Positions 1 through 12,860 of a DNA stretch of 64,000 nt are shown here, one piece after another. The position numbers and the translations under genes were made by a program. The number at the start of each line of letters is the position of its first letter. The first letter of the stretch is position 1. The DNA is from Trichoplax sp. H2 (Eukaryota > Placozoa > Uniplacotomia > Trichoplacea). The notes under the pieces are model-generated. The model was not told the DNA's origin. It saw only the letters and a list, made by a program, of their open reading frames with translations, and ran no database searches. The stretch is taken from the NCBI GenBank assembly GCA_003344405.1, contig NOWV01000025.1, positions 186,001 through 250,000 on the forward strand. The letters are read 5' to 3'.

Positions 1-3000
1 AATGACCCAAAAGGCTTGAAAAGTCTGCATTATTCGACGGTGTTGATATTAAAGTATTCCAAAGTAACTGTTTCGATTTTAACCTTGACATACAATCAAC
101 TCCATAAAAGCCCCTGAGACAATCGCATTTACCTGTAATCTAAATTCCATTTATGTCAAAAATATTCAGCCTTTTATATGCCTATTTATCGAAGTCTTAA
201 TGGTTGATAATTAAAATTTAGATTTACCTTATTGCATTTTCCTCCTTGACCTTGTTCATTACATTGATTTGGGCACCGTAACTGATCACATAGTAGTCCT
301 AAATAACCGTCCAAACACTTACAGATACCTCCTTCACAACGTCTATTGCCTAAACAGTCACTATTACGGCGACAATGATTGTGCTTAATAAATGCTTTAA
401 ACATTGCATCCGAAGTTGATCGGAGATTTGTAACCACTACCGTCAAAACCCCAGTGGTAGATGTTATAGGTTTTGGAGTTTCTTGACCACAGAATGAAGC
501 CAATAAGTTACCTAAAAATAACCAGAGAAAGGAATATAAATACAACACTCTCTGTATGAATAATAACGCAATTACATTGATTATTGTATGTGTATGTTGT
601 ATAACCTGATGCCTGATCGATTCTACTCGTATTTGCAAATGGATAGCCATCGTAAATATGAACAAACTGAATTGAACACAAGGTATTAAATGTATCCACA
701 AATTCTATATAGATGTGTTCATTTGTACCACGTTGAGATTGACTAGTATAGAGGCTATTCTCCATAGACGTTGCAATTGTCCATATACAAGTATTATGTC
801 GATTTCTTTTTTGTAAACTTGACGGCAATATACCAATAGCGGTAGTAGAATTGGATACAATTAAAGTTCGACCATCGCATTCGCGATAACATATACCACC
901 ATTTCTATTCATAGTTAATAAGGATAAGCAATTACTAAAATTACAAACAGAATATAATTTTAAATGAAATTGACAATCTTTTTTCCACATACTTTGGGTC
1001 ACCAAAATATCCCAGGGCACATACTTCACAATGTTTTCCTGTAGTACTGTTATCACAATGGCAATGACCAGTAACTATATTACATGTCTGACTATGACCA
1101 TGGCATTGGCAAGGAACGCAACTTCCACCATTTTCAGGGTTACCATAAAATCCAATGCGACAATGTTCGCACTTGGGCCCAGCTGTATTTGCTATAGATT
1201 GCATAGGAATTTGTATGTATAGTTTGTATCAGTAATAAATTGATAATAAATCAAGTAAAAGCAACACTCGTTGTAAGATACATTCTGATACCTTCACATT
1301 GATCACAGATTCCAACACCTTTATTACATGTACTGCGTTTATTACAACCACAATCGATATTGCAAGTAGGTCCTGTCCAACCTTTCTTACATTGACATTT
1401 GAATGGTGGCTTTTGGGGACATTCTCCGTTAAAACATTCTTCATAGCAACTATAGAATTGAAAAACCCGTCATTCACAACAGACTAGTTCGCTACTCCAA
1501 ATTTAAGTTACTACTTGCGAATAGAGTACTAACGTTTCGTGACATTGGAAACCATCGCCAATGAAACCTCGATTACATTTGCATTCATAACCGTTTGAGG
1601 TATCGGAGCAAGTAGCATTTTGATGGCATTTATGTAGGTTTAGTTGACATTCATTAATAATTGGACAAGATTGGTAGTGCCACGTAATATTTGTTCCTGT
1701 GGGCATAATAGCATTACAGGACTGTTGGAAAGATGAGTTTGCATCACCTTTTAAGCATCTAGAAGTAAATTGATCCAATATACAAACACGTACCGTTATT
1801 GTAACATTTACAAATAAGAAAAAAAGGAATTATCAACAAGATCCTACATATTATTTCAACACTGATTCATATTTAAACGGAGAGCATAATTAAAGCCTTA
1901 CTTTCCATTATAGGGGTTAGCACTAGTTGCACACCAACCACATGTACGGTCTGTGATGCAATTACGACATAGAGTATGTTGAGAGCAATTTCTGCAGGTA
2001 CTGTAAAAATATTAGTTAAAATTAGCGTCGATGTAATAATAAATCATAAAGTAGCATAAGTTTTTTATTAACTCACGATGCAGCTCCAATTTGCCAGTCT
2101 GAACATTCGCCAAATCGAAAGGTACTCGCACGGGTATGTCGATCATAGCATCGATTTAAGTTATAGCACCAACCACAACTTTGATCAGACAGACATGAGC
2201 TACAACTTTTTCTTTTCGCACATGATGGCTTACATAACTCATTAGAATCAACATACTTGACCCCTGTGTGAATTTTCACACCAACACATTTTGAAGTTGT
2301 CGGTAACCATACACAATTAGCCTGCAACAATGATATAGATATTTTTTAATGTCAATTCTGAATAACCCTTTACGTTTAATAATAAATAGCATCATTTAAG
2401 TTGTTGGTTCATGGTAAATGTAGCTGTATCATAATTGTGTTATTATTTATATATTCGTAAATACAAGATCTGAGTTAAAATCCTATTTATCCACTTACCG
2501 AGGTGCAACTACCACATGTAAAGTGATCCTGACATGTCATACATAGATTTTTACTGTAGATCAAATAAGCACTATCACTATGATGTGGTCGACAAGAAGT
2601 ATTTCCTTCTCGAAGTAAGCATGAGGATTTAATTGGACACCATGCACAACTACTATCGGAAATACAAGTCATACAGTCTGAGTAAATTAAACAATTGCCG
2701 AATCGATATGGTTCTAGAACTCTTTGCGTTATAACCTAGAAAAAAATGATCGATAACATGTATTTATGTTTATTAGTATTTCATGTACATCTTTGATCAT
2801 TGTTCATTGTATAGACTATTAGCAATGCAAAATATGTCTATGATAACCTTCGCTTTCTGGGATTTAATTCCTGCATTCCATTCTAATCGCAATCGAGCCT
2901 CACTCACTTCAGGATCTTCGTTCCAAGGGGTACATTTAATTTGTAAAGCATACTTTTGATTGGGTTCCCCATTAGTAGACAAAACGTTTGGTTCTGAGCC

Positions 3001-6000
3001 ATGAGGGATAGTAACAGATTCATAATATTGATCTTTGTAACCTACTCGACCTACAGTTTTCTAGAGTTTTAATAAATAAAGTTTCAATTAGTCTAGATTT
3101 ACTCTCACACGTTATTAACGGTTTTGTTCATCGATTATCGAAAATTTAAAATATATGTGGCATTATTTATTGACAGCAGCTTTGAAATTATGACGATTAT
3201 CAATAATTACCAAATTTGTTGGATCAGAAGTAGTTCCAAATTTTAAATCACAAGATTGGTAAGAGCTTCCAAGACGAAACTGAAATTGGCTATCTTGTGA
3301 AGGAATTTGATACGGATAGAACTGTCCACGAAGTTGGATGGCTGGATTATTCTTTATATTCGAATTAATCGCCCATGTTGTAAGAGCTGTTGGTGTAAAG
3401 AATAAATCATCTACGATTGTAAAATTGTAATAGGGTAGCAAATTGCTTGTATAACGTCGGTAATGTCGAGTTATTGTTAATCCAACTTCTATGTCTTGGG
3501 TGATGCACTGATCAGCATCTTTTACGTAAGATGATATATTACTGGCTAACCCAGCAAATTTTGGACATGAAATACTATTTTCATTGCAAGTTTTACTAGA
3601 ACTACACCAATAGCATAAATTGCCACTAAAAGTATTACAAGTTTGGCAAGATTGAAAAAGTTTGCAAGGATTGGAACAAGTTGGAAGGCGCCAAGTAGAT
3701 TTGCAGATTTTAAGCCTTTTATAACGACTAATTTCGCTTCTGCTAAGGCAAAGTGACGACAATGAACTACTGGCTAAACTTGTTGAATTAAGCTCGTTAC
3801 ATTGTACACAGTTGAGATCGTCTAAACATGAATAATCTTCATGCGATAGGCAATGTGAATAGATATGCGAACCATCGTTTAAGGTAATGGAGTATTTATC
3901 TGATTTTTTATTGATTCTTGTAGATATCGTCGGTGGTATTTTGTAAGCTACAACTTGATTAGTGATAGTACCAGAGAAGCCACCAATAATTAGCATCAAT
4001 TTATCATCTATACCCAGTGCTACATGAGATGATCGACCACTTAAAGTGATTGACTTGGTAAATAGTGAAGTTTTTACCCATTGATGGCAATCAAGATGGA
4101 AGATGTACAATTTGTCATTAATACATTTTTGATCAGTATTGGAAAATTTGGGGCTACCACCTGATGGAGAGAAATACGAAAATTTATTTTTAAGACTTTC
4201 GAAATTTATTAATAGCGTACATACTTGGATTTAAAACTAACCATAAATAAGTAAATAGTTATGCACTAGCGTTGTCGTATGATAAGCCATTGGAGGGGAC
4301 GCAGTCAATGGAGCTACATCTTTATCTTCGATCTTGGTCCACAGTCCGGATTGAAAGTGTAAAGCATAAATAGTATTTTGCATAGATCCAACACTAAAGT
4401 TGTAATAAATTAACGGGTAGAATTATTAAACAACAAGTATGTTAATTAAAACATTGATTTTAATCCGATAAGTTGCTCAAAAATTTTACCTTTTATAGTT
4501 TAATTTCCATCCGCCAAAGATAATTAAAGATTTCATAGGTTTGTAATAAACTGTGGTGTGACCAATAAGACGTTTTGCACCATATGGATCTCCCAGTGTG
4601 TAAAACAAAAACCATTTGGCTTTGTCTAAACCATGAGATAAATCTAGCATGTAAGCATTGGGATTTGCGATATTACCATCTACTCGCCGTCCTGTAAAAC
4701 ATTGATGCCGATGCTTAGCGAAATGGAAACATTGCACAATATCCTCGGTATAAATACTATTATGTAGATTATGTGCAGGAATTAAAATTTGCTTATAGCA
4801 ACACCACGGCAATAATATTGTAAATCATACCTCCAATAATAACCAATTTATTTTCTACTAAAGTAGCAGTATGAGAGGCCATAGGTTCTGGTGCTTCTGA
4901 ATTTTTGATTGTCAATAAACTCCAGTGCTCAGAAGTGGTATTAAATAGCCACAACTCATTCGTTAATTCGCCATTCGATAGTTCACCGCCAAACATCAGT
5001 AGGTGATCATTAAAGTTAGCAATGGTATGAAACCTTCGCCCAGCCTAATAGAATAAAAGTCAAAGATAAAGGCAGCTGTAGTGATAATAATTTATGGTAG
5101 AGATTTTAAAAAGAAATTATTACTTACAGGTCGAGGACTTTCAAGTGTTACAGTTGTCCATGCATTAGTTAAGAGAGAGTATTTACATAAACTATCAATA
5201 GTTCCATTGGCAAGAGAAAAACCTAACAGTTACAGTTATGATTTAGATGAGTAGGAAACTTGATGACATACAACTAGTAAATAATCAACAACACTGATAT
5301 ATAATAAAATTTTATATTAAAGATCAATATAAATGCGCATAAAAGGGAGTTCATAAATGATAAGCATCGCAGTTGATAACTATTCTGATTTTTTAATTCT
5401 AATCAGCAATTCTGTTTATACCTCCAAAAACCCAAACCGTTTGGCTTTTTCGGACGTAAATTCCCGCATGACCAGCTCTAGGGTTTTCTAAATCCAACGT
5501 AGCACCAATCCAGCTATCTTCAGAGTTATCTGCTGTGTCAAGTCTTAAGCTACAATTTCTTCCAATAACTCCAGCATCACAAATACACCGCTGTTCCTTC
5601 TATAATATACCGCAAGGTCAAGTTGACAGAAATATTAGAAAAAACTATTTTTTAACATTCATATTTCAAATCTTTCAAAGCAATCTTCTAAATTTCTACT
5701 AATATTGTTGTACTGTTATAAATGATTTATAATTTAAGGAAAGAGTATGAATAATAAAGATAACTAATGGTTAATTACCACATCACAGTATCCGTAATTT
5801 TGATTTTTTAGACAATCATTAGGGCACGATCTGATATCGCATGCACGACCAAGCCAGCCATTTTGGCATTGACATATACCACTAATGCAGTTGCCTCTGT
5901 TGGAGCAGTTGTTTGGACAAGGCGTAATCGTGTACTTTGATGAAAATCCTAAACCTTGCATTGAACTTTGGCTAACTAGAACGATTAACATCTGCGAAAT

Positions 6001-8128
6001 ATAGCAAAATATACGTAGTGTTCATTAAGATACATTTCAATTTATCCTACTTTCGCTTCAATAACTAAAATGTTCTTTCTAAACTGTATTGCAATTAGTA
6101 AATAGGCGTTTATTTGATCGATTATATTAATTGCTTGTACGATAGAAGCGTTATAACGGATTGGATATTGCATATGACGTAAATTTTCTATGGTATGAAT
6201 GTCTACCTGTTATACTGTATAATACATACCTGACCAGAATAAGCATAATAGTCGGTAACTATCGAATAATCATGGCCACTCAATGATGCAATCATAGGAG
6301 ACTCAAGGCTGCTACTGCCATCGTAAATATAGACAAATTGGTCTAAACATTTCGTCTCGAAATAAGTAATAGATAATTTGATGCTACTAGTAATCTCGTT
6401 GGCTAAGGTACGTAGCGAATTTTCAATGATAAGGATAATTCCACATATTTGCCAATGGGAAATGATGCAGATGAAATATAAATATAAAATAGATCATGAG
6501 GATAGAATTAATGAGAAGGAGTTTACTTAGCAAGACTCAATAGTAGTACCTTTAAGAATATTATTATAAATGGTATGAAATAAGATCAACATCATATTAG
6601 TCCTTACAGTCTAGTTCTATTTTTACATCATTGATTATATACTAATATGTAATTGGTTCCGATCAAGAATTACTCGATAAATAAATTAGTATTTGCCTGT
6701 TTTACGAAAGTTATATCATATATATACTTATACATAATATAGATGATAAGTGTTTTAAATCTTCCTACATTGAGAAGAATATAAGTATCGAACCTGTTTT
6801 ATAGAAGTTATACGGTATAGTTATACATAATATAGCTGAAATTAAAAGTGTTTTAAATCTTCGTTCATGTCAAGGATACTCGTGTAGAACCTGTTTTATA
6901 GCATTATACTGTATAGCTATTTACACCTAAAAATGTTTTAAATTTTCCTACGTGCAACTAATAGAGTAGAAGCTCAGCGAGAACCTACTTTTAGACAGTT
7001 ATATCGTATAATTTATACACGAAATAGTTGAAATGTAGTTTTAAATCTTCCTACATAAGAATGATGGAATAAAATATTGGTATAGAACCTATTTTATACA
7101 AGTTATTCGGTATAATTAGCCTTAATATAGCTGAAAGCTGTTTTAAGTCTTCCTTCATGAGAATGAAAGTTATACCGTACAGTTATACATCATATAACTG
7201 AAGTTAACAGTGTTTTAAAATATTCCTACGAGAGCAGGATTTTCGTATAGAACCTATTATATTGTATAGTTATACATATACATAATACAGCTAAAAAATG
7301 TTTTAAATCTTCTTACGTGTAAATAATAGAGTAGAAGCTCGTAGAGAACCTATTTTATGACAATTATCTCGTATAATTATATAAGATATAGTTGAAATGT
7401 AGTTTTAATCTTTCTATATAAGAATGATGGAATAAAATTATTGGTATAGAAACTGTCTTATACAAGTCATATTCTATAGTTCGACATAATATAGCTAAAA
7501 AATGTTTTAAATATTCCTACATGGGAATGATAGAGTAGAAGATCGTAAGGAACCTATTTTATGACAGTTATATCGTATAACTCTATATATGATGTAGTTG
7601 AAATGTAGTTTAAATCTTCCTACATAAGTATGATGGGATAGAATACTGGTAAAGAGTCCATTTTACGGAATTCATATCGTATAGCGATACATAGTATAAC
7701 TTAAAAGTATTTTAAATTTTCCTATACAAGGGAAAATGGAATATAAAATACCCATATCAGAGACTACTACATAAATGGAAAAAGAACTCCCTTTGTTCCA
7801 GTAGCTCCTTTTACTAGAAGAGGATTAAAGTTTGCTATCTTCTTATTCATATCGTTCTTAATCTGTACGAGTAGGATAAAAGTTGAAGGAGATTATAACA
7901 CTATTTCTTACCTTTTATGAGCCATTCGCACGTAATACCGTTGGGATTATCATTAAATCCTTCAGCCTGGATAGCGCCAGTTGTGGTATTGGTGATTAAA
8001 GTTCTTTTAGAACAATTTCCAACAACAACCGGAAGATCTAGACTGAGTAATATCGTCAAAATAAAGTAGAATAATCTTTTACAGTAGGGCACACGCTGAT
8101 AGATAGATCGCCAAGGATAGCAAGCCAT
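1..8128 (-). CDS. MEGF8: MEGF8-type multidomain receptor, N-terminal ~1,550 aa (3' end off the window)
   Basis: Nineteen exons on the minus strand: 7912-8128, 6230-6402, 5779-5991, 5422-5599, 5128-5222, 4831-5044, 4490-4791, 4242-4393, 3175-4160, 2848-3060, 2499-2735, 2077-2321, 1902-2000, 1534-1758, 1292-1449, 993-1191, 606-934, 228-511, 1-139 (partial). Domain order seen: signal peptide (FYFILTILLSLDLPVVVG), CUB, EGF pair, kelch blades, cysteine-rich PSI modules (e.g. CGWCYNLNRC, CGWCATSANP), EGF (CQLNLHKC...GFIGDGFQC), laminin-EGF repeats (NTAGPKCEHC, GKHCEVCALGYFGDP), second CUB (FVHIYDG), EGF. This CUB-EGF-kelch-PSI-EGF-LE-CUB order is that of MEGF8; attractin has only one CUB and includes a C-type lectin. 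MEGF8 is a large single-pass surface protein; in vertebrates it works with MGRN1 to down-regulate Smoothened. The second kelch block and the membrane segment would lie to the left. Start chosen at ATG 8128, directly before the hydrophobic signal. One kelch junction (4791/4831) does not close in frame; see findings. Confidence 0.86.
6403..7911 (-). other. Intron 1 of the MEGF8-type gene, largely a minisatellite
   Basis: This 1.5-kb intron separates the signal-peptide/CUB-start exon from the rest of the CUB domain. The splice phase is 1 on both sides (AAA G|GTAAGA to TTAG|CC AAC), so the boundary is well supported. Almost all of the interior is an imperfect tandem array with a period near 100 bp, annotated separately. 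I see no coding potential in it. Confidence 0.8.
6700..7760. repeat. ~100-bp tandem array, about 11 copies, in MEGF8 intron 1
   Basis: The element GTTTTAAATCTTCCTAC recurs with drift at about 6752, 6850, 6935, 7038, 7140, 7212, 7300, 7402, 7504, 7608 and 7709. Between these marks each unit carries a variant of GAACCTATTTTATA, then a GTATA-rich block and CATAATATAGCTGAAA. Two monomer types alternate in the right half: one contains ATAGAGTAGAAG (6966, 7325, 7530), the other GAATGATGGAATA (7060, 7420, 7620). This suggests a roughly 200-bp dimer was amplified. The array is AT-rich and non-coding. Confidence 0.85.
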
Positions 8129-9197
8129 GATTAATAACGACTTGAACAATCGATGACGATGCCGTCCGTAAAAAAAGAGAGGAATTAAAATTAGCTTGAA
8201 CGATTTTTAGGGTAAACGTTAACAGGACCACAGGACTTTTACGACATAGGCAATAGAAATAGATTACGGATGGTTAATAGTTGTAAAAGTAATCAAAGTG
8301 GATCGCTTCTTTATCGCGTTAACCAACCTTGCCTGTAAGTAGACAAAAAATTAGAGTCAAAAATAATGCCAATAAGTAGGAGAAGGATATTGAGACTTTA
8401 GTTATCAATGATGTAAACCATGGATTCCTATCATGATCAGTAATTTTAGGAATTCATACTGTAACTACGACCCATCATTGAAATTAAATCCATTGCCATG
8501 TTGTAGTTGTTGACTATTGACTTTATAAGACATTGCAAATAGCAATCTTCAATCACTCTTCTTTGCGTAATTGGATAGAAATGGCATTGGCTATCTCTGA
8601 TAGGAGATGGTTGCCGACCGATCAAGATTGAATAACATGCATGCATGCTCAAATAGAATAGCATCACGAATCCATAACTACTCGTATATTATAATCCGCT
8701 GTAAATCAAATAACCGACATGGATCAATCGATTGATTATTATAATCGGATCGTCATGATCAAAAAAAATTGGGGAATTTATTGACAATTGGCGGCATCAT
8801 CTAAAGGATCAACAAGAAGACGGATATTATGCTATACGTATATTCTACTGTATATCCCACTCGTCTCATAATTTAATTTAAATTACGAATAGTATAAAAT
8901 TCGCTTGATTGATAGATACAGAGTTTAACGGGGAAATGAACTGTCTTGTGTGAATGAAAGGCGATAGAAAAGGAGTCTATTAGTATGGAGACGATGATGA
9001 GAAAATTAAATTTTTTTCCTGATAAATGAGTTAGTAAAGTCCAAGCATCTTTTCTGCTGTACGCGTATGTTGGCGAACCATATCAGTTTAGGGACTACTA
9101 AAAGAGAAAAAATGTTTTCTCCTCATTTTAGTCGTTCCTGGCCATATTGATCAAAGGAACATCGCCCATCTACTTTATTTATACTGTAAATATACAG

Positions 9198-9790
9198 CCT
9201 TAAAAATTAGTCTAGTGACTGAAAGTAGGGGAGAAGGCTATCGAAAAGAAGAGGTCTTTTTGCGGGTCAAAGTGAGTAACAAATTTCCTCCAATGCATTA
9301 GGCAAGGATTCAAGGACTACTAAATCTTAAGCAAGATTGAATAGTCCATGAATCGATAGGCCTTCTCGACGCATGATGGCTAATAATATCGTAATGCAAT
9401 TTCATCATGTCTACGTATAACATTCAAAGTTAGTCTAGTGACTGAAAGTAGGGAAAAGGCTATCGAAAAGAACAGTTCTCTTAGTGGATCAAAGTAGGTG
9501 AAAAAGTTCACTCTACAGTAAATGAATCCATCAATGCATAGACATGACTGCTAAATCTTAGTAGACCATGCCATAGGTCTTCTCGACGCTCGATGGCTAA
9601 TAATATCACAGTTCAATTTTATTGTAAGGACTCCTTTCTTAGCTTACATAAGGGCTTACTATGAAGGATCTATTTCATTTCTAAGCATAGCGTTCAAAAT
9701 TCGTCTATTGACTAAATGTAGGGAAATTAATATCGAAATAACATACTTCTTCGTAGGTAAAGTGAGGGAAAATTTACGCTAATGAATCTT
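9198..9790. repeat. Degenerate ~230-265-bp tandem repeat, about 2.5 copies
   Basis: Landmark TTAGTCTAGTGACTGAAAGT followed by AGGGAAAAGGCTATCGAAAA occurs near 9205 and 9430, with a more diverged copy (TTCGTCTATTGACTAAATGT) near 9696. A second landmark, CTTCTCGACGC followed by GATGGCTAATAATATC, occurs near 9362 and 9577. The two landmarks keep the same order and similar spacing, so these are tandem units and not chance matches. Confidence 0.75.
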
Positions 9791-10329
9791 GATCATGGTG
9801 CGAATCAATAATCAATATTATGATCATAGCATGGCGATTGGCATTGAACGATTATTCTATCCTGCATGGCTTGAAAAATCAATCAAATGCCAGACGCCTG
9901 TCTGATGATGGGCATTAAGTGAAGCTAATTCAATTAAATTAACAAATTGGGTTGTCCCATATGGGTCGAAATAAATGACGTTGATTGCCAGTTAGCCATT
10001 AGGAAAATGGATTAATCCGAAGTGTTAATCAAAATAAAAACAACAACAAACGACGGATTACTGTCGAATCAAGCCATCAATGCATCCTATAATGCTAGAT
10101 TGGCTTGAATGATAATCGTCATTCCTTAGCCATGATTAGAAAATAATAACCGCTAGACAATTTATACATCAACGGAATGGAGTTGTGAACATTCGATGAC
10201 TATCAGACGATAGCCATCGATAGGTTGATTACCACTCGATCATGCCTGTCATAGTTGTCTATTCAATGCAATCATAAACTGTATCGGAATACTGTAGAAA
10301 TTTTAAAGATTGCTTCTGTAAAGATGGAA

Positions 10330-10830
10330 TAGATGACAAGGAAAATGTCAACTCGCTACTGCCAAAATAGGTTGGAGCGTCTTGATCATTCTGGATATTC
10401 GATGACTACTATAGCATATTGACATGGCTCCTCGATCATGTAATCCAAAGCGCCCGTAAAGTAGAATCAATGGAATATTCCATGATTAGCGGGATAAAAC
10501 GTTTCTCGATGCGGATATTTCATTAGGATGAAAACGAGCTAGCTATTAGCAAAAGAGGTTGGAGCGCCGTTGCAATTCTGGGCATACGATGATGACTACA
10601 CGATATCGAGAACAACCGACTTTAGATTTCGAATATTCAATTCATATCGGGATCGTTCTTCTACGGTTATGTTTCTTCATAATGAAAATGAGCTAGAAAT
10701 TAGGGAAAAAAGGCTAGAGCACTCATCGAATTCTGAACATTCGATGACTCTTGTACGTCTCTATTTCGTCATGATGAAAAGGAGTTAAAGCATTCTTCGA
10801 ATGCTGGGTATTCGATGACATGATATAGCA
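10330..10830. repeat. Degenerate ~100-180-bp repeat block
   Basis: The string GCTAG(A/C)(A/T)ATTAG followed by AGG(T/C)T(G/A)GAGC and then a TTCGATGACT or TACGATGATG motif recurs near 10370, 10540, 10690 and 10780. The copies are strongly diverged and the unit length is variable. The 72-codon open frame at 10570-10788 lies inside this block and is probably a by-product of it. Confidence 0.5.
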
Positions 10831-11679
10831 ATGTCAAGAACGACTGCTCTTGCTGGGCCATGCAATCCACATTCCTCGTCTATATGGATTTGGAAGGCTC
10901 AATTTATGTCGGGATAAAGTGAATGTTCTTCTACGCGTGTAGATGGGATAAGGGTGAATTTGAGAGAATCGAGAACCTATTGTAGGTTCTCCTCCATTCG
11001 GCTTATCCCATAGCATCGATTTCATCATGATGAAAAAGGAGGTTAAAGTGCCATTATATGGTATCAACAACGAAGGACCGATGCTTAATTATGTCATCGA
11101 AAGTATTTTCATATATAGTAGAAATGATTCCTTGCATCATTGAATGAGCATGCAAAGTAGTTGTCTGCGAAGGAATTCATTAAAAGATTCCATGAGAGAG
11201 AGTGATAGGATAAATTGAACGTTTTTTCTACCTAGGTAGTTGATTGAAGCTGATAATGATGATGAAAAATCAGCAAGAATAACTGAAATAACGAAAAATA
11301 GGTTTGATTGTTGGAGGAGAGCATTTTTACAATTCTCGAAGGTGAATGGCTGCTATAGCTAGCGTATACGATAGGGATAACGTTGGATGATTCAAAATTG
11401 CTTTTCAATCATATGCAATCTAAAGCAACACAGTATAGTATAAAATTGAATCATTATTTTTGCTGATTGAATGTTCAATCAATGAAATGTTCTTACAAGT
11501 AGAAAACGATTCTAAATTTTACAAAGGAAAAAAAAATTGTTACCAAAACATGTTTGTTTGGATACTTATAAGAGTGTCTTTATAATAACAAATTGTGTCT
11601 ATCGCGATGCGTCAAAATAGTGAGAAAGTTGGATTAGTCATTTTTATATCATGACTACAGGATATCAATGACGCTCGAC

Positions 11680-12860
11680 TACCCTGGTCGATCATGTTGT
11701 CCAAAAGAGCACTCATTCCATTCTTTAAATTAATAGGGATAGTGTTGGGATAGGGTTAAAATGAGATGGTCTTCTAAGATGGAATTAAATAATGACGATA
11801 ATGGCAATCAATTAGCTGTTGTCAAGAAGTTATTGGATGCTGTTGGTCTATCCTATCACCAGCGATAGCATCACATTCAATTTGATCACGATAGATACTA
11901 TGGCAATAGATTGAAATTGGATTTTCTTACAGGATCGAATTGAATCATGTTAATCACCCTCTATCTCAAGTCCTAGACCCTGATCCTTGTCAAGTCTAAA
12001 ATCAACGTTCGACTGCTGCTTGATCATGCAGTCCAAAGCTTCCCCATCCATTACATCAACCAATACGCTTGTAGATAATCCAACTACGACAGTATACTAA
12101 TCTATAGCAATGTAATAGTCTTGAAAGTTGTCAAGAATCATGGACAGAACATCACGGCGATAATTATTCATCTATCTGACATCCAAGAGTGAAAAAATGG
12201 TCTAGATTTGATCCATGTCAAATGGAAAACCAACGCTAGACTGCTGCCCGATTATGCAGTCCAAAATAGCGGATTCAATCGACCATCATGTAGAAGAACT
12301 GTGCTATTCATAAAAGTACATTTGTATTTGGATAGGACTAGTGTAAAGAATAAGTTACAGGTCAGGATGGCGATTATTATAATCAATCTATTGCTAGACC
12401 TAAGGTGAGAAAACCGCTTGGACCTGATCCATGTCAAGTCCAAAATCAACGCTAGACTACTGCTTGATCATGCAGTCCAAGGTAGGCCAATGAATCGATC
12501 AACGATTCTAAAGTAGTTGGAGGTTATCCAACAACTGTACATTGGTATTAGGATAGGATAGGGATAATGGCGATCACTATAATTCATTTATTGCCAGTCC
12601 TACGGTGAGAAAACCGCTTAAACTTGATCCATGTCAAGTCTAAAATGAACGCTAGACTGCTGACTAAGGATGCAGCCCAAAGTAGGCCCCATTAATTGAT
12701 CCACTACTACGAGTATTATAAGAATTTAGATATCATCCAAGAAGAACAGGTAAGGATGATGATGAATCTATTTGAAGTTGTACGCTACGAAAACCGCTTG
12801 AATCCATATCCATATCCAATGGAAAATCTACACTAGACTACTGCCGAATCATGCAAGGGA
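11680..12860. repeat. ~180-230-bp tandem family with a GATCATGCAGTCCAAAG core
   Basis: The core is seen at 12021, 12249 (GATTATGCAGTCCAAA), 12465, 12663 (AAGGATGCAGCCCAAA) and 12845 (GAATCATGCAAGGG), so spacing shrinks from 228 to 182 bp. Upstream of each core is a shared block, GATCCATGTCAAGTC followed by AAAATCAACGCTAGACT. Outlying single cores sit at 11689 and 10432. Adjacent units also share GGTGAGAAAACCGCTT (12402, 12605). This is an old, partly decayed array. Confidence 0.75.

Noticed and set aside
6700-7760. Regularly spaced repeats resembling a CRISPR array
   Set aside because: Repeats are imperfect, ~100 bp apart with no constant short repeat and unique spacer pattern, and lie in a eukaryotic intron.
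1-8128. Attractin (ATRN) as the identity of the leftmost gene
   Set aside because: Attractin has one CUB and a C-type lectin domain after the PSI modules; here a second CUB follows the laminin-EGF repeats, the MEGF8 order.
10570-10788. Possible small plus-strand gene of 72 codons
   Set aside because: It lies inside a degenerate tandem block and has no recognisable domain, splice context or composition typical of the confirmed exons.
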